From positions 551,501-615,500 of the forward strand of contig NZ_CP073745.1 in the NCBI RefSeq assembly GCF_024397975.1: a stretch of 64,000 bases of DNA. Reading direction: 5' to 3'. The DNA comes from Bacterioplanoides sp. SCSIO 12839. Its GTDB lineage: Bacteria; Pseudomonadota; Gammaproteobacteria; Pseudomonadales; Oceanobacteraceae. A program made the translations under genes and the position numbers. Under the pieces are notes generated by a model. The model saw nothing but the letters and a program-made list of their open reading frames with translations. It was not told where the DNA came from and searched no databases. Positions 10,201-19,189 of this stretch are shown here, piece after piece; within the stretch, counting starts at the first letter, position 1, and every line of letters starts with the position of its first letter.

Positions 10201-11643
10201 CATTTTCTGAATACGCCCCGCCATTTGCTTCAGTGCATTGGCATCGCGTGGCAGGTTAACGCCTTTTTGTTGTAATAAATCAAGCAGCGCGTCTTGTGAC
10301 TCCGGCAATTCGCCAACGTCATAGCCCTGAGCTTTTAACTGATTAAGGATTTGCCATAACGAAGCGGGTACGTCGAGGTTATCGGCTCCAATGTTATGGC
10401 GACCCGGCGGGTGGTTGTAATACACAATGGCAATGCGTTTTTCGGCATTGTTTTTTTGTTGCAGGGTATGCCAACGATTCAGGCGAGCGGTTAAGGTATT
10501 TAAGCCTTCTTGCTTGGCTTCAATCGCCTGAATACGAATACCACTGATGGCGTCGTTATGAGGCTCTCCGGCGGTGGCAATAATCAGCGGCTGAGATGCG
10601 CCCTGAAGCTCTGGCATTGCCACCTGATAATAGACTTTCTCAGCGGCCAGGCCATCCGCCGATAACTGATGTTCCACCGCGCTACGGTCGCGTAATTTAA
10701 TCGCTTTTAATAGCGGTACATTCAGTTGTTGTAGCAGAGCATTCACTTGCTCACGGCCTTCACCGCCACCAATGACAAAATCCTGCAGCATCACAATGGC
10801 GCTGAGTTGCTGTTGATAAGGGATTAATTGCTCAACCGCTTTTACACCGGCTTCGCCCCAATACGCCAGGGAACCAATACATTGTTGCTTTTGCGCTTCA
10901 ATTTGCTGACATAGGTGACGCAATAACGCCGCATCGGCTGGGCGGCCACCGCCAGCATGATCGAGAATGGCAACCAGCGGCTGGTTGTTAATGGCAGGAA
11001 ACTGCGTCTGGATTTCACCGTTAGCAAACCAGCGCAGGCGTGGTTGAGGTAACGGTGCCGCAGCTGCTACCGGCTCACCTAATTGTTGAAATACCCAGTT
11101 AAATAATGCTTGGCTGTTATCGGCACCACCGGCTTGCCAATAAGCACGCGCCTGTAGCCATAATGACTGCTTGGGGTTTTCTTGTTTGAGGCGGCTGAGC
11201 CATTGTGAAAAGTTGTCTTCGGCGCGTTGTTTTCCCAGTTCTCGAACCTGCTGCTGGCTGCTGAAAAAACGCTGACCCTGTATTTCACTCATGCCCACCA
11301 GGCGGTGATCACTGTTAAAAATAAATAATGGCTTTTTTTGCTGGTGATAGGCTTTTAGCAGCGGCGTGAGTTCGGCAACCGCCGGGCCAAATAAACCAGC
11401 ACCGACAATAGCGCTGGCATTCAGAATAAGTTGCGCTCGCTGTTCGGTATCGGCTTCATAAATCTGACCATCGGTACGTGCTTTCACCGTCAGATCTGGA
11501 TGTTGTTGTTTTAATAAACGCGCGGCTTCTGCCACGGTTTCAGCATTTCGTTGTGATGTTAAGACTAATAAGTAGTCATCGGCCGCCAGCGCCTGCCAGG
11601 GCAGGAGCAGGGTGAAAAGAACGAGTATCGATAAATACCGCAT
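7240..11643 (-). CDS. CobN-like cobaltochelatase subunit, secreted and membrane-anchored
   Basis: 1467 residues. MRYLSILVLFTLLLPWQALA is a signal peptide, so the protein leaves the cytoplasm, unlike the biosynthetic CobN. The body shows CobN/MgChlH-family landmarks such as YVHLGRHSTYEFLPR, GADIPGIYPYIVDG and GFLNPEWLKGL-like segments. The last ~50 residues are a Ser/Glu-rich linker, one hydrophobic helix and a basic tail RSRRL, giving a C-terminal inner-membrane anchor. Genomes that pair such CobN variants with TonB receptors, ExbB-like and DUF2149 proteins use them in cobalt, zinc or corrinoid acquisition. Here a cobalamin riboswitch lies directly upstream, tying it to B12/cobalt status. No CobS or CobT partner is in view. 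The ATG at 11643 has GAGG five bases upstream. Confidence 0.88.
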   Translation of the reverse strand: MRYLSILVLFTLLLPWQALAADDYLLVLTSQRNAETVAEAARLLKQQHPDLTVKARTDGQIYEADTEQRAQLILNASAIVGAGLFGPAVAELTPLLKAYHQQKKPLFIFNSDHRLVGMSEIQGQRFFSSQQQVRELGKQRAEDNFSQWLSRLKQENPKQSLWLQARAYWQAGGADNSQALFNWVFQQLGEPVAAAAPLPQPRLRWFANGEIQTQFPAINNQPLVAILDHAGGGRPADAALLRHLCQQIEAQKQQCIGSLAYWGEAGVKAVEQLIPYQQQLSAIVMLQDFVIGGGEGREQVNALLQQLNVPLLKAIKLRDRSAVEHQLSADGLAAEKVYYQVAMPELQGASQPLIIATAGEPHNDAISGIRIQAIEAKQEGLNTLTARLNRWHTLQQKNNAEKRIAIVYYNHPPGRHNIGADNLDVPASLWQILNQLKAQGYDVGELPESQDALLDLLQQKGVNLPRDANALKQMAGRIQKMEPENYQGWFNTLPASVKNEMVNGPFGLLHEQLKATIVAKKPELADGLLHHTFEEMHHLLEGVDHKGRERALALIEQLEVCYLHTVETAQKINNGQYPACLDKEAPQLIKALQKTGIEGLGGWGEAPGKVMTLNGQLLLPGLQFGNVFLGPQPPRGWEINEELLHANLAFPPPHQYLAFYHFLRNEFKADAYVHLGRHSTYEFLPRRSVGLGEDDYSRIIGADIPGIYPYIVDGVGEGIQAKRRGLAVMVDHLTPPLESTPLYDELLQLRQLIESFEASHGSGNEAVAERLVQQIVEKVDQLELRDELAQAMSAELAVMGISFEEVDDDMLVHEVGHYLTDLQERFMPLGLHIFGKNWDNNAVEMMLQSMLGRHKGSDSSPLSADDKEKQSGWKQLLQQSPDAEMAALINGLNGRYVAPGQGNDPIRSPDSLPTGRNFYALDSSLIPSKIAWQLGKEMAADARKNNPQSADKNEAVILWASDVVRDEGVMIAFGLDMLGLEPVWNSRGLVKGLKRQTLESGRSRRDVVFTSSGLFRDLYSQQMSLLNRASLMALDASADVIRTDYPALTLALSEALILLGKDAKGGSESLDFNQVAKHWVDQARVLLRDGVDEKQAGVIASMRVFGDAPGSYGAGINRMVERSGAWENRNELADVYIRRIGHSYGLKDFGAPAQKAFKTLLKDVENTYFGRSSNLYGLIDNNDAFDYLGGLSLAVESVSGQAPNNFVLDHSDPQNFKARPLGLALRQELRGRFLNPEWLKGLMEHGYAGARTMGNEFLEYLWGWQVTNPTLVGDWAWEEVKAVYIDDKHQLQLDEFLAQGHNGHVKANMLAIMLVAIQKEFWNADEQTIQQLAAEFAELVAKNGLPGSGHTDPDNPMLSWLEQHVSVEQWQALKQQIDLARPVVDETVEQTPEYSRIAELELKAETVEKLEQLQQQNASSDSSSEQTESSSEESDNETSSDYIMLQVAALLFALLAVFIGFLRSRRL

Positions 11644-11774
11644 AGAAACCTCAAGTCAGCAGGGCTTGAGGGAGAGAAAACGTACCGCACAGATTCCTAA
11701 GTTATCTAGAAACACAGGAATCGCCAGTACCGAGTATTCCCGCCCGGTGCATGATAAAAAAATAATAAATAGAC

Positions 11775-11920
11775 GCTTGTGTATCTGGCTTCGCCGGGCA
11801 AATAAACAGCCGACGTTACAGTTGCGGGTACAGCCCCGGATTCGCACCGGTGTTCCACCTGGAGCTTATTTAAGCTTCAGCATCGAGCGTTGTTCTACTG
11901 ATAGTTGGCTGAAATGTCAA
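11775..11920 (-). promoter_or_regulatory. Cobalamin (AdoCbl) riboswitch upstream of the cobN-like gene
   Basis: On the minus strand the leader contains the conserved core CCGGTGCGAATCCGGGGC, then CCCGCAACTGTAA, and further on a B12-box variant GCGAAGCCAGATAC at about 11778-11795. Order and spacing match the cobalamin riboswitch. A hairpin with ATTCCT/AGGAAT arms lies between the box and the start codon at 11643 and could be the expression platform. High cobalamin is expected to switch the downstream gene off. Confidence 0.88.
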
Positions 11921-11935
11921 TTTGACTAAGGCCTG

Positions 11936-13405
11936 TTAATCGTTTTTTGGTTGCTGAAACTGTTCATAGCCATAGAACAGCAGCATGGCTACTCCGGTGG
12001 GTGGGAACAAAACACCGGTCAGAACAAACCAGAAAGCGGCTGTCTTTGGCATACCCTGCTGGCTGGGTTTTGCAGGCGCGGTCAGCGATGGTTTTTTTCT
12101 TGCGTTTATTTTTTTACCGGCACGACGTTTAAACCACATCACCAGACCCGCGAATGAAGAAAAAGCCAGTAATACACACGCCAGTGTGTTCAGCCATAAA
12201 TTCCAGCTGAATACCTGGCCTTTATGCAAGGCGATACCTGCTGCCATGGATTTTGCCACCGGGTTGTAATCCTGCCAGCCAATATCCGCTAATACCTGAC
12301 CCGTGTATTGATCAATATGTACGGTGCGATCTTTACGAGGGTCAACGACATCGCCACTGGTCGTCACTGACATCAGGGTATACACCCCGCTAGGTGTTTG
12401 CGGTAACGCAACCCGAAAATAATCAAAGCCCAGTTGTTGGCCCTGTTGCATAATCTGTTCGAGTGGCAAGGGGATTATCTTTTCTTGCTGGTACTGCGAT
12501 TTGGATTGAAGTTGAGGCTTTGTTAGTGGTCGGGACTGGGGCACGGCAGCCAGTTCCAGATTCCACGCCACTTCTTCGTTATTTTCCGTGTTGAGTTGAG
12601 CGTGGTCAGCGAGTGTTGAAGCCGGGTCCGATTGCCAGCTGCTGGCACGTTTTTCGGTAGGAAAACTGCTCCAGGGTTGTACTAATTGTTGTCCCCAGAT
12701 ACCGGTCCAAGCCATACCGGTTAATACAAAAAACACCAGAATAATGGAGAGCCAGATACCCAGCGAAGCGTGAATGGATTTCCAGCTGCTGCGACTTAGG
12801 TTACCGTGTTTATTTTTTGAAAAGCGAAACCCCAGCCAATGTTTGATGGACGAATATTTTATTGGCTGTTTTTGTTTTTTTGGCCAGTAAAGATAAATAC
12901 CACTGATTAATAATAATAACGAGAAACCCGCAGATAGTTCGATTAACGCATCGCCGAGCTTGCCTAAATTATTATCACCAACCTTAACGTTGCTTAACAT
13001 CAAGGTGCCGTGAATATCATCGGCAATCGAATACCAGGTATCCCGTGCGCTGAGCTGACCAAGAATTTCTCCAGAATATGGATTAAGAAAAATAATCTGA
13101 GTGGGTGTTTGGCGAGAGACAATTTTAAAACGGGCGGAGCGGTCTGCGCTTTGAGGTGGTTGATATTGACGCACCCGGAACCCCGGGTACGATTTTTTAA
13201 TAATATCCAGTTGTTGTGTTGCGCTTAGGGGTAAGCTTGATCCATTGGCGTCAACCTGAACCAGATGTGGATATTGCCACTGCTCAATCTGAGGATAAAA
13301 CATCATCACCAAACCCGTGATGGTTAACATCAACATAAAAGGTAAGACGTACAAGCCGGCAAAAAAATGCCAGCGGCATAACGTTTGATGTTGATGTTTT
13401 TTCAT
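11936..13405 (-). CDS. PepSY-associated transmembrane protein (reductase-like)
   Basis: 489 residues starting MKKHQHQTLCRWHFFAGLYVLPFM, the usual opening of PepSY-TM proteins, with about four membrane helices (near 15-40, 145-165, 205-230, 395-420, plus a last one near 455-475) and two periplasmic PepSY-type loops (VQVDANGSSLPLS..., GEILGQLSARDTWY). Conserved His residues in the helices (DIHGTL, SIHASLG, ALHKGQ) suggest haem or metal binding; relatives act as inner-membrane ferric-siderophore reductases. It lies 40 bases downstream of a TonB-receptor gene on the same strand, so the pair probably handles one imported metal complex. Its stop lies 16 bases before the riboswitch of the next gene. 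Confidence 0.85.
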   Translation of the reverse strand: MKKHQHQTLCRWHFFAGLYVLPFMLMLTITGLVMMFYPQIEQWQYPHLVQVDANGSSLPLSATQQLDIIKKSYPGFRVRQYQPPQSADRSARFKIVSRQTPTQIIFLNPYSGEILGQLSARDTWYSIADDIHGTLMLSNVKVGDNNLGKLGDALIELSAGFSLLLLISGIYLYWPKKQKQPIKYSSIKHWLGFRFSKNKHGNLSRSSWKSIHASLGIWLSIILVFFVLTGMAWTGIWGQQLVQPWSSFPTEKRASSWQSDPASTLADHAQLNTENNEEVAWNLELAAVPQSRPLTKPQLQSKSQYQQEKIIPLPLEQIMQQGQQLGFDYFRVALPQTPSGVYTLMSVTTSGDVVDPRKDRTVHIDQYTGQVLADIGWQDYNPVAKSMAAGIALHKGQVFSWNLWLNTLACVLLAFSSFAGLVMWFKRRAGKKINARKKPSLTAPAKPSQQGMPKTAAFWFVLTGVLFPPTGVAMLLFYGYEQFQQPKND

Positions 13406-13445
13406 AGCGTCGTGTTCGTCAATCGGGTGTTAAATAAATGCCAGA

Positions 13446-15683
13446 TTAAAAGCGATAACCGCCTTCCAGAATAACGGTGCGTCCCGGATAGGGGTGATGC
13501 ACGTAGGCTTCTTCATCCAGTAGGTTATCAATTCCTAACGCTAATTTTGCCTGATGGGTGACCTGCCAGTTGGCTTTCAGATCAACAAAGGTGTACGCAT
13601 CAATGGCACCAAAGACATTGCTTTCGGTATCACTGTTATCCAGCGTGTTATAGCTGTTGCTGACCCGGCGTACATGGCTGTTCAGATCCACTTGTGGTAA
13701 GGCATGCCAGGTCACAATCAGATTATTTTGCCATTCGGGAATCCGTGGGAATTGTTTGCCCTCGGACTCTGGTGTGTATGAATTGCGGGCAATGCGTGCG
13801 TCGGTATAACTGGTGTTAAAGATCATATCAATGCTTGGATGGAACAAACCATGAATGTCGTAAGTCAGTTCGGCACCTTTGGTATTTACCTGCTCAACGT
13901 TGAGGAAGGTACTGCGACGATTCACGATGCGCTGATTAAATATCGTGTCTTGCACCCGGTCGTAAAACAGATTGATGCTCAACTCGGCACGATCAAACTG
14001 TTTGCTCAGGTTCAGGTTCTGATGAATGCCTTGCTCCGGTTTTAATTCGGCATTAGCAATATTTTGCGTCAGGGTGATATCTACGTTGTTGTATAACTCT
14101 TCAACAATCGGGAAGCGTGTTGCTTTGGCTAAGGAATAACGAGTGCTCCAGCCGGGAGCAAACTGCCAACCCACGGCAAACTTAGGTGACCAGGCATGTT
14201 CTTTACGATCCGGATGCTGACCTTCCTTGCGGAAGCCATTCATCGCCCGCCACTGTTCATAACGCACACCGACATTGACATCCCAGTCATCGGCAAAGCG
14301 CCACTGGTATTGGCTGAATAATGCCTGGGTTTCGGTATCACCACCGGAATCCGGCTGGCTGCTTTGCGGTTCATTATTAGTCGGGTTGTAACGGCCGGTA
14401 TTAATTTGCAGTTTATATAAATCGTAATGGTAACCCGCGCTCAGGCTCATATCAGCGCGATTAAATAATTGATCGGTAGCCAACTTGGTATCCAGTGTTT
14501 GCCAGCCGGAACCTTTAAACTCCTGAATGTTTTCTGAGCCATCAAATGCCGGGTCGCTGGGTTTGCGCGAGGTACGAATACGCTCGTCGGTCAGAATACT
14601 GAATTGGCTGATATCCACTTTGGCGTACCAGTGATCACTTACCGGGGCGGTAATGCCGGTGCCTAACCATAAACTGTTGCGATCCTGACGACTGTCACCA
14701 AAACGTGAGCGTGAGTCCGTAGCATAAAACGGTGTGCCATTCTGAATATAATGGCCGCCATATTGAGTGTCGCCGTTGGCATCTTTGAGGAAACTGCGGG
14801 TATCTGTGGTATCGTTTTCACGCTGTTCATAAGCGATGGTGTTACGCCACTCAAATCCATCGTTCTGATAAACCGCTTTTAGTTTGTATAAATCGGTAGA
14901 CGTGTCGACGACACCGGAATCACCGTAAATAATAACGTCATCACCAAATGCATCTTTTTGGCGTAAGCCACCGCTTACCACTGTTGGATTTTCATCACTG
15001 CTGTCGCTGCTGGCGAATAAACTTTGTGGCTGACCTTTGTTTTCCAGGTGGTTATAAAAACCAAATAAAGACCAGTTACCAATTTTATCGGCGTAAGAAG
15101 CAAAGAAGCGGCCACCCTTTAACGATTCATCGCGGCCATTAATATCGTAGTCCTGCTGGAATAATGCACCGTTAACGCTGATCTCGCGTTTTTGTGGTGT
15201 TTTGGTGGTTAAATTAATCACACCACCCATGGCGTTACCGGCGTATTCTGCGGAATAAGGGCCATAAATAACTTCCAGCTTTTCCAGCTCGTTCGGGGCA
15301 ACAACTGACCAGCGTGGCGCACCTGACCAGCGGGTTTGTAAGTGATAATGCAGCGGCATGCCATCGGCAAACACCAGTGAACGGGTTGACTGAAACATAT
15401 TGCTACCGCGAATACCCAGTGTGGCATTGGGGTCGCCAACATAGCGCTTACGCACAATCACATTGGGCTGCGACTTCAGCGCATCTTCAACGGTTGTGAT
15501 GGTCAGTGCCTGTAATTGCTCCGCACTGATGTCACTGCTGGGGGCCATATCCTGGCGCGATAGTGGAGTATGGGTACCCTGCACGGCAACAGACGTCAGC
15601 TCAACGGCGTCGGCTGTGTCAGCATAGCCACAGAAGGGATAGGTGCAGGCAATAGCAATAAATAGAGGATTCAGGCGGGGCAT
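13446..15683 (-). CDS. TonB-dependent outer-membrane receptor
   Basis: 745 residues from the ATG at 15683, the start that leaves a proper signal peptide (MPRLNPLFIAIACTYPFCGYA). The plug domain covers about 45-170 (VEDALKSQPNVIVRKRY, LGIRGSNMF, EVIYGPYSAEYAGNAMGGVINL) and a 22-strand barrel follows, ending in the usual aromatic residue (GGYRF). The ligand is not evident; pairing with a PepSY reductase favours a ferric or other metal chelate, whereas location beside the B12-controlled genes keeps a corrinoid possible. No riboswitch precedes it. Confidence 0.88.
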   Translation of the reverse strand: MPRLNPLFIAIACTYPFCGYADTADAVELTSVAVQGTHTPLSRQDMAPSSDISAEQLQALTITTVEDALKSQPNVIVRKRYVGDPNATLGIRGSNMFQSTRSLVFADGMPLHYHLQTRWSGAPRWSVVAPNELEKLEVIYGPYSAEYAGNAMGGVINLTTKTPQKREISVNGALFQQDYDINGRDESLKGGRFFASYADKIGNWSLFGFYNHLENKGQPQSLFASSDSSDENPTVVSGGLRQKDAFGDDVIIYGDSGVVDTSTDLYKLKAVYQNDGFEWRNTIAYEQRENDTTDTRSFLKDANGDTQYGGHYIQNGTPFYATDSRSRFGDSRQDRNSLWLGTGITAPVSDHWYAKVDISQFSILTDERIRTSRKPSDPAFDGSENIQEFKGSGWQTLDTKLATDQLFNRADMSLSAGYHYDLYKLQINTGRYNPTNNEPQSSQPDSGGDTETQALFSQYQWRFADDWDVNVGVRYEQWRAMNGFRKEGQHPDRKEHAWSPKFAVGWQFAPGWSTRYSLAKATRFPIVEELYNNVDITLTQNIANAELKPEQGIHQNLNLSKQFDRAELSINLFYDRVQDTIFNQRIVNRRSTFLNVEQVNTKGAELTYDIHGLFHPSIDMIFNTSYTDARIARNSYTPESEGKQFPRIPEWQNNLIVTWHALPQVDLNSHVRRVSNSYNTLDNSDTESNVFGAIDAYTFVDLKANWQVTHQAKLALGIDNLLDEEAYVHHPYPGRTVILEGGYRF

Positions 15684-15810
15684 AACAACGACTTCTGCTA
15701 ATATGTTTGCGCGCAGCCTAATCGAGTTACGGTGAGAGTCAAATGTGGCAGGTTGTCGCACCCTGAATCGCTAAAATCGTAATCAGTTATAGAGTGATGA
15801 GATCGTTAAT

Positions 15811-16215
15811 ATGGAATTTGCTGAGTGTGTGTCTTTTATCTTGATTCGTGATGATCAGGTGTTGCTGGAGAAGCGTCGTGCGGATAAAGAGTTTGATCCG
15901 TCGATGGTCATGATTCCCGGTGGTCATGCGGAAGCTGGAGAAGATCACCTGCAAACGCTGGCGCGTGAATTAATGGAAGAGTTAACGATTGAAGCCGAAT
16001 CCGCTGGTTATGTTTGTTCTCTTATTCATACGGCAGAATCGGAGACGGAAACCGAAGTTCAGCGGCTGCATTATTATCTGGTGTCTGAGTGGCAAGGCGA
16101 CATTGAAGCGCTGGAAGCAGAATCCGTTTTCTGGCAGCCATTATCAGAATTAGAGATTGTGGATATTCAACCCGACCGCATTGCTATCGCCGAAGCGTTA
16201 AGGCTTTATAGTTAA
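15811..16215 (+). CDS. Nudix hydrolase
   Basis: 134 residues with a complete Nudix box: G and E of GGHAEAGEDHL followed by RELMEEL, the metal-binding REXXEE core; the usual late Gly is Thr. Nudix enzymes hydrolyse nucleoside diphosphates linked to another moiety; specificity cannot be read from the sequence. The gene is divergent from the TonB receptor and stands alone. The ATG at 15811 has only a weak upstream purine stretch (GTGATGAGA). Confidence 0.85.
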   Translation: MEFAECVSFILIRDDQVLLEKRRADKEFDPSMVMIPGGHAEAGEDHLQTLARELMEELTIEAESAGYVCSLIHTAESETETEVQRLHYYLVSEWQGDIEALEAESVFWQPLSELEIVDIQPDRIAIAEALRLYS

Positions 16216-16480
16216 ATCATTACGAGCGTATAAAGTGTATAAATAGTGGAATGCATTTATTACGCTTTTTAAATACCTTTATTTGTTATGAGATAACATT
16301 TCAAACGGATTGGTTTTTAAGCAATAAATTGCCATATTGCGACAAAATTTATGTTGAATGAGTATTCAAGCAGTAAAGCAATATAACTGTAACAAAGCCC
16401 ACCTAGGATCCCGCAACTTGTGAAACGGTATACACATACCGGTAAAAAAATAATCGATAATTACAGGTATCGGGATATTT

Positions 16481-18166
16481 ATGAAAGCCTTAACCAAACT
16501 GTCGGCCGCTGTTGTCGCATCAACTTTGCTTGTTGCCTGCGGCAGCGATTCAGATTCCAATTCAGATGATAATTCGAATAATCAAGGGCAGGTGAAAAAC
16601 CTGATTCTGATGATTGGCGATGGTATGGGAGCACAGCAAGTTGGTTTGTTGGAAGAGTACGCTCGTCGCTCTCCGGCGAATGCGGCTCGAATCAATAAAA
16701 CCACAGGCCTGCAAAACCTGGCTGAAAATGGCTCGTTAGGTTTATCGATGACGGCTCCAATGGGCGCTAATGCAGGGCTGATTGTTGACTCGGCGTGTTC
16801 CGCCACTCAGCTGGCAACCGGTAAAGGTTCGATTTCTGAAGCGGTGGGTCTGGACGATAAAGGTAATAAAGTCGAAACCATTCTTGAAAAAGCTCAGAAA
16901 ATGGGCAAAGCAACCGGCCTGATTACCGATACACGTTTAACCCATGCGACGCCGGCGGGTTTTGCCTCACACCGCCCGCATCGTTCTATGGAAAATGAGA
17001 TTGCCGAAGATTTATTAGCAGCTGGTGTGGACGTGCTGTTAGGTGGTGGTTCTCGCCACTGGGCACCTAAAGTTGATGATTTTGCAGTACTGGCAGAGGA
17101 ATTAAATGCTCCGTCACACGTGATTAAAAAATCTAAACGCAGTGCCGATGATGCGCGTAACTTGTTTGCGGAAGCAAAAACAGCTGGTTATCAGCTCGCT
17201 TTTGATAAAGCACAAATGGCCGCAGTTAATGACGGTAAATTGTTGGGTTTATTCGATGACTCTGCCATGAATGATGGTATTGAATACACCGCCTGTAAAA
17301 ATAATGCGTCTCCTGAGTCTGGCAGCAAATGTGCGGATGAACCGTCGCTGGTAGATATGACTAAAAAAGCACTGGATATTCTTTCTAAAGATCCGGACGG
17401 CTTTTTCCTGATGATCGAAGGTGGGCAGATCGATTGGGCTGGCCATGTTAATGACACTGGTTGGTTATTGCATGAAATGTTGAAATTTGATGAAGCGGTT
17501 CAGGCCGTTTACGAATGGGCGGCCGAGCGTGATGATACTCTGGTTGTTGTGACTGCAGACCACGAAACCGGCGGCTTTGGTTTTGCCTACCATAAACATG
17601 ATATTCCGCAAGCAAAAACACTACAGGGGGATGGCATGGTGGAGGCTGACGGCAGCCCACGTGATTATCAGCCGCAATATAACTTTGGTGCACTGGCAAC
17701 GTTGGATAAAATTTACGCTCAGGAACGTTCTTTCTACGATATTTTAAGTGCCGTTGATGGCGACTGGGATTTTTCTAACAGCAGTGCGGCAGCCTGGGTC
17801 GAAGAAGTGAACAAAAGTTTGCATGCTGACTTTCATATTGACGATGCTTCCGGAGAAAAAATTGCCGCTCGTTATGATGTGCCTGCAGAAGATGTTCATC
17901 CGGATCATAAATATCTGAGTGCGACCAATATTCCTAAGTTTAACGACTTTTCTGATTTCTATGTCTACGCCGATGAAGACACAGGTGCATTAATTGCCCG
18001 TGAAGTTGCAGAAAAACAAAGTGTTACCTGGGGTAATGGCACCCATACCGCTGCACCTGTTCCAGTTTATGCCTTTGGCCCGGAAGCAATCACGAAACAG
18101 TTTTCAACCATGCAACACCATACTGACCTCGGTCAGAAGATGATGTCGGCTTTGATTGTTGAATAA
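16481..18166 (+). CDS. Alkaline phosphatase family lipoprotein
   Basis: 561 residues. The signal MKALTKLSAAVVASTLLVAC ends in a lipobox (LVAC) followed by a Ser/Asp/Asn-rich linker. The PhoA-type catalytic core is present: metal-binding NLILMIGDGMG, nucleophile Ser in DSACSATQLATG, THATPAGFASHR, MIEGGQIDWAGH and TADHETGGFG. It should hydrolyse phosphomonoesters at the cell surface or in the periplasm. One CTGTAAC half-site occurs upstream near 16388, but no tandem Pho box is convincing, so phosphate control is not shown. A strong hairpin follows the gene. Confidence 0.93.
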   Translation: MKALTKLSAAVVASTLLVACGSDSDSNSDDNSNNQGQVKNLILMIGDGMGAQQVGLLEEYARRSPANAARINKTTGLQNLAENGSLGLSMTAPMGANAGLIVDSACSATQLATGKGSISEAVGLDDKGNKVETILEKAQKMGKATGLITDTRLTHATPAGFASHRPHRSMENEIAEDLLAAGVDVLLGGGSRHWAPKVDDFAVLAEELNAPSHVIKKSKRSADDARNLFAEAKTAGYQLAFDKAQMAAVNDGKLLGLFDDSAMNDGIEYTACKNNASPESGSKCADEPSLVDMTKKALDILSKDPDGFFLMIEGGQIDWAGHVNDTGWLLHEMLKFDEAVQAVYEWAAERDDTLVVVTADHETGGFGFAYHKHDIPQAKTLQGDGMVEADGSPRDYQPQYNFGALATLDKIYAQERSFYDILSAVDGDWDFSNSSAAAWVEEVNKSLHADFHIDDASGEKIAARYDVPAEDVHPDHKYLSATNIPKFNDFSDFYVYADEDTGALIAREVAEKQSVTWGNGTHTAAPVPVYAFGPEAITKQFSTMQHHTDLGQKMMSALIVE

Positions 18167-18204
18167 TTTGTTATTGATCGATTTTCTGAGCAAGTCTGTT
18201 GTTG

Positions 18205-18238
18205 AAGCCCCTTGTGTGATGAATCACACAAGGGGCTT
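18205..18238 (+). terminator. Terminator hairpin after the alkaline phosphatase gene
   Basis: A perfect 16-bp inverted repeat (AAGCCCCTTGTGTGAT with its complement, 2-base spacer) 38 bases past the stop. The T-run after it is short (ATTATG), so efficiency is uncertain. Confidence 0.7.
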
Positions 18239-18394
18239 ATTATGCCTTTCCGCTTTTGTCTAACTTTTAATGAGAAAAATTACCTGATAACATGCTGCTC
18301 ACTTTCAGGTGCCTTGCCCTGCTATGAATAACTTTAGTTGTCATTAATGACTTAAAATTTTGTTAATGATTTCAGGCGTAAGGATAATCGGGAA

Positions 18395-18616
18395 ACAGGT
18401 ACGGTGTTTTGCCTTGTCGGCAGATGGCTATGTTGTAAAGCTGCTTATCTGAAGACAGTGACACTATTCCTGTGCTGCCCCCGCAACGGTATGGAAGAAC
18501 TGTGACTGCAGTTTGGCCTTTAACCACTGTCTTGTGCATGCATATCATGCAACTGAATGACGGGAAGGTTGGCCTCAGGTATTTAACAGCCTGATTCTGA
18601 GCCCGGAGACCGGCCT
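18395..18616 (+). promoter_or_regulatory. Cobalamin (AdoCbl) riboswitch upstream of the exbB-like operon
   Basis: The leader carries CTGTGCTGCCCCCGCAAC near 18470-18488, a GGGAAGG segment near 18562, and the B12 box GAGCCCGGAGACCGGCC at about 18599-18615, in the family order. A short hairpin (CAGGC/GCCCTG) follows and may form the expression platform before the GTG start at 18740. Confidence 0.93.
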
Positions 18617-18739
18617 GAAGTAAACCAGATTTCAGGCGGGGTGCCCTGAGCGAATGGTCCTGTATTTTCAGTGCTTTTCAGCGACCGATGGCTTTGCCCT
18701 CGCATTCCCCTGCCTGATTTCCCCATTGAGGAGATTAAG

Positions 18740-19189
18740 GTGTTTTCTGCAGTTTCTCTTAACATCATGCATCAGATTACCGGCTTTTTGTTGGAGCCTG
18801 TGGTATGGGCGTTATTATTTTTTTTATTACTCGCCTTGTACGAATCTGGCCTGGCATTAGGAGAACGCCTGGGTGGCATTCAGCGCTTGGTTCAGCGCGG
18901 TGACCAGGCGTTATTGATGGAAATGGGAAAACGCCGCATTGAACGTGCCGATTTTATTACCCGCATTGCTCCCATGTTGGGGCTGATGGGTACATTAATT
19001 CCGCTCGGCCCTGGCTTAGCAGCTTTGGGAGATGGCGAATTAACCGTATTAACCACCGCCATTACCGTTGCGTTTGATACCACGGTGATTGGTTTATTGG
19101 CGGGGATTGTGGGGTTTGTGTTAGGGCGTGTCCGCCGTCGTTGGTATGACAAAGCCATGGCTCAATTCAGCGGTGATAAGTATGAGTGA
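18740..19189 (+). CDS. MotA/TolQ/ExbB proton-channel family protein
   Basis: 149 residues from a GTG at 18740 with GAGGAG six bases upstream; the frame stays open further upstream but only into the riboswitch region. Three membrane helices are visible. The ExbB/TolQ signature is clear: IAPMLGLMGTLIPLGPGL and TTAITVAFDTTVIGLLAGIVG. Such proteins form the proton-driven motor that energises TonB. The gene overlaps the next by 8 bases and is the first gene behind a cobalamin riboswitch, so this is probably a dedicated motor for a B12-regulated receptor. Confidence 0.88.
   Translation: MFSAVSLNIMHQITGFLLEPVVWALLFFLLLALYESGLALGERLGGIQRLVQRGDQALLMEMGKRRIERADFITRIAPMLGLMGTLIPLGPGLAALGDGELTVLTTAITVAFDTTVIGLLAGIVGFVLGRVRRRWYDKAMAQFSGDKYE

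Noticed and set aside
16216-16480. Pho box before the alkaline phosphatase gene
   Set aside because: Only one CTGTAAC half-site was found; no second half at 11-base spacing.
18583-18768. Minus-strand frame over the second riboswitch
   Set aside because: It overlaps the B12 box and the start of the ExbB-like gene; an incidental open frame.
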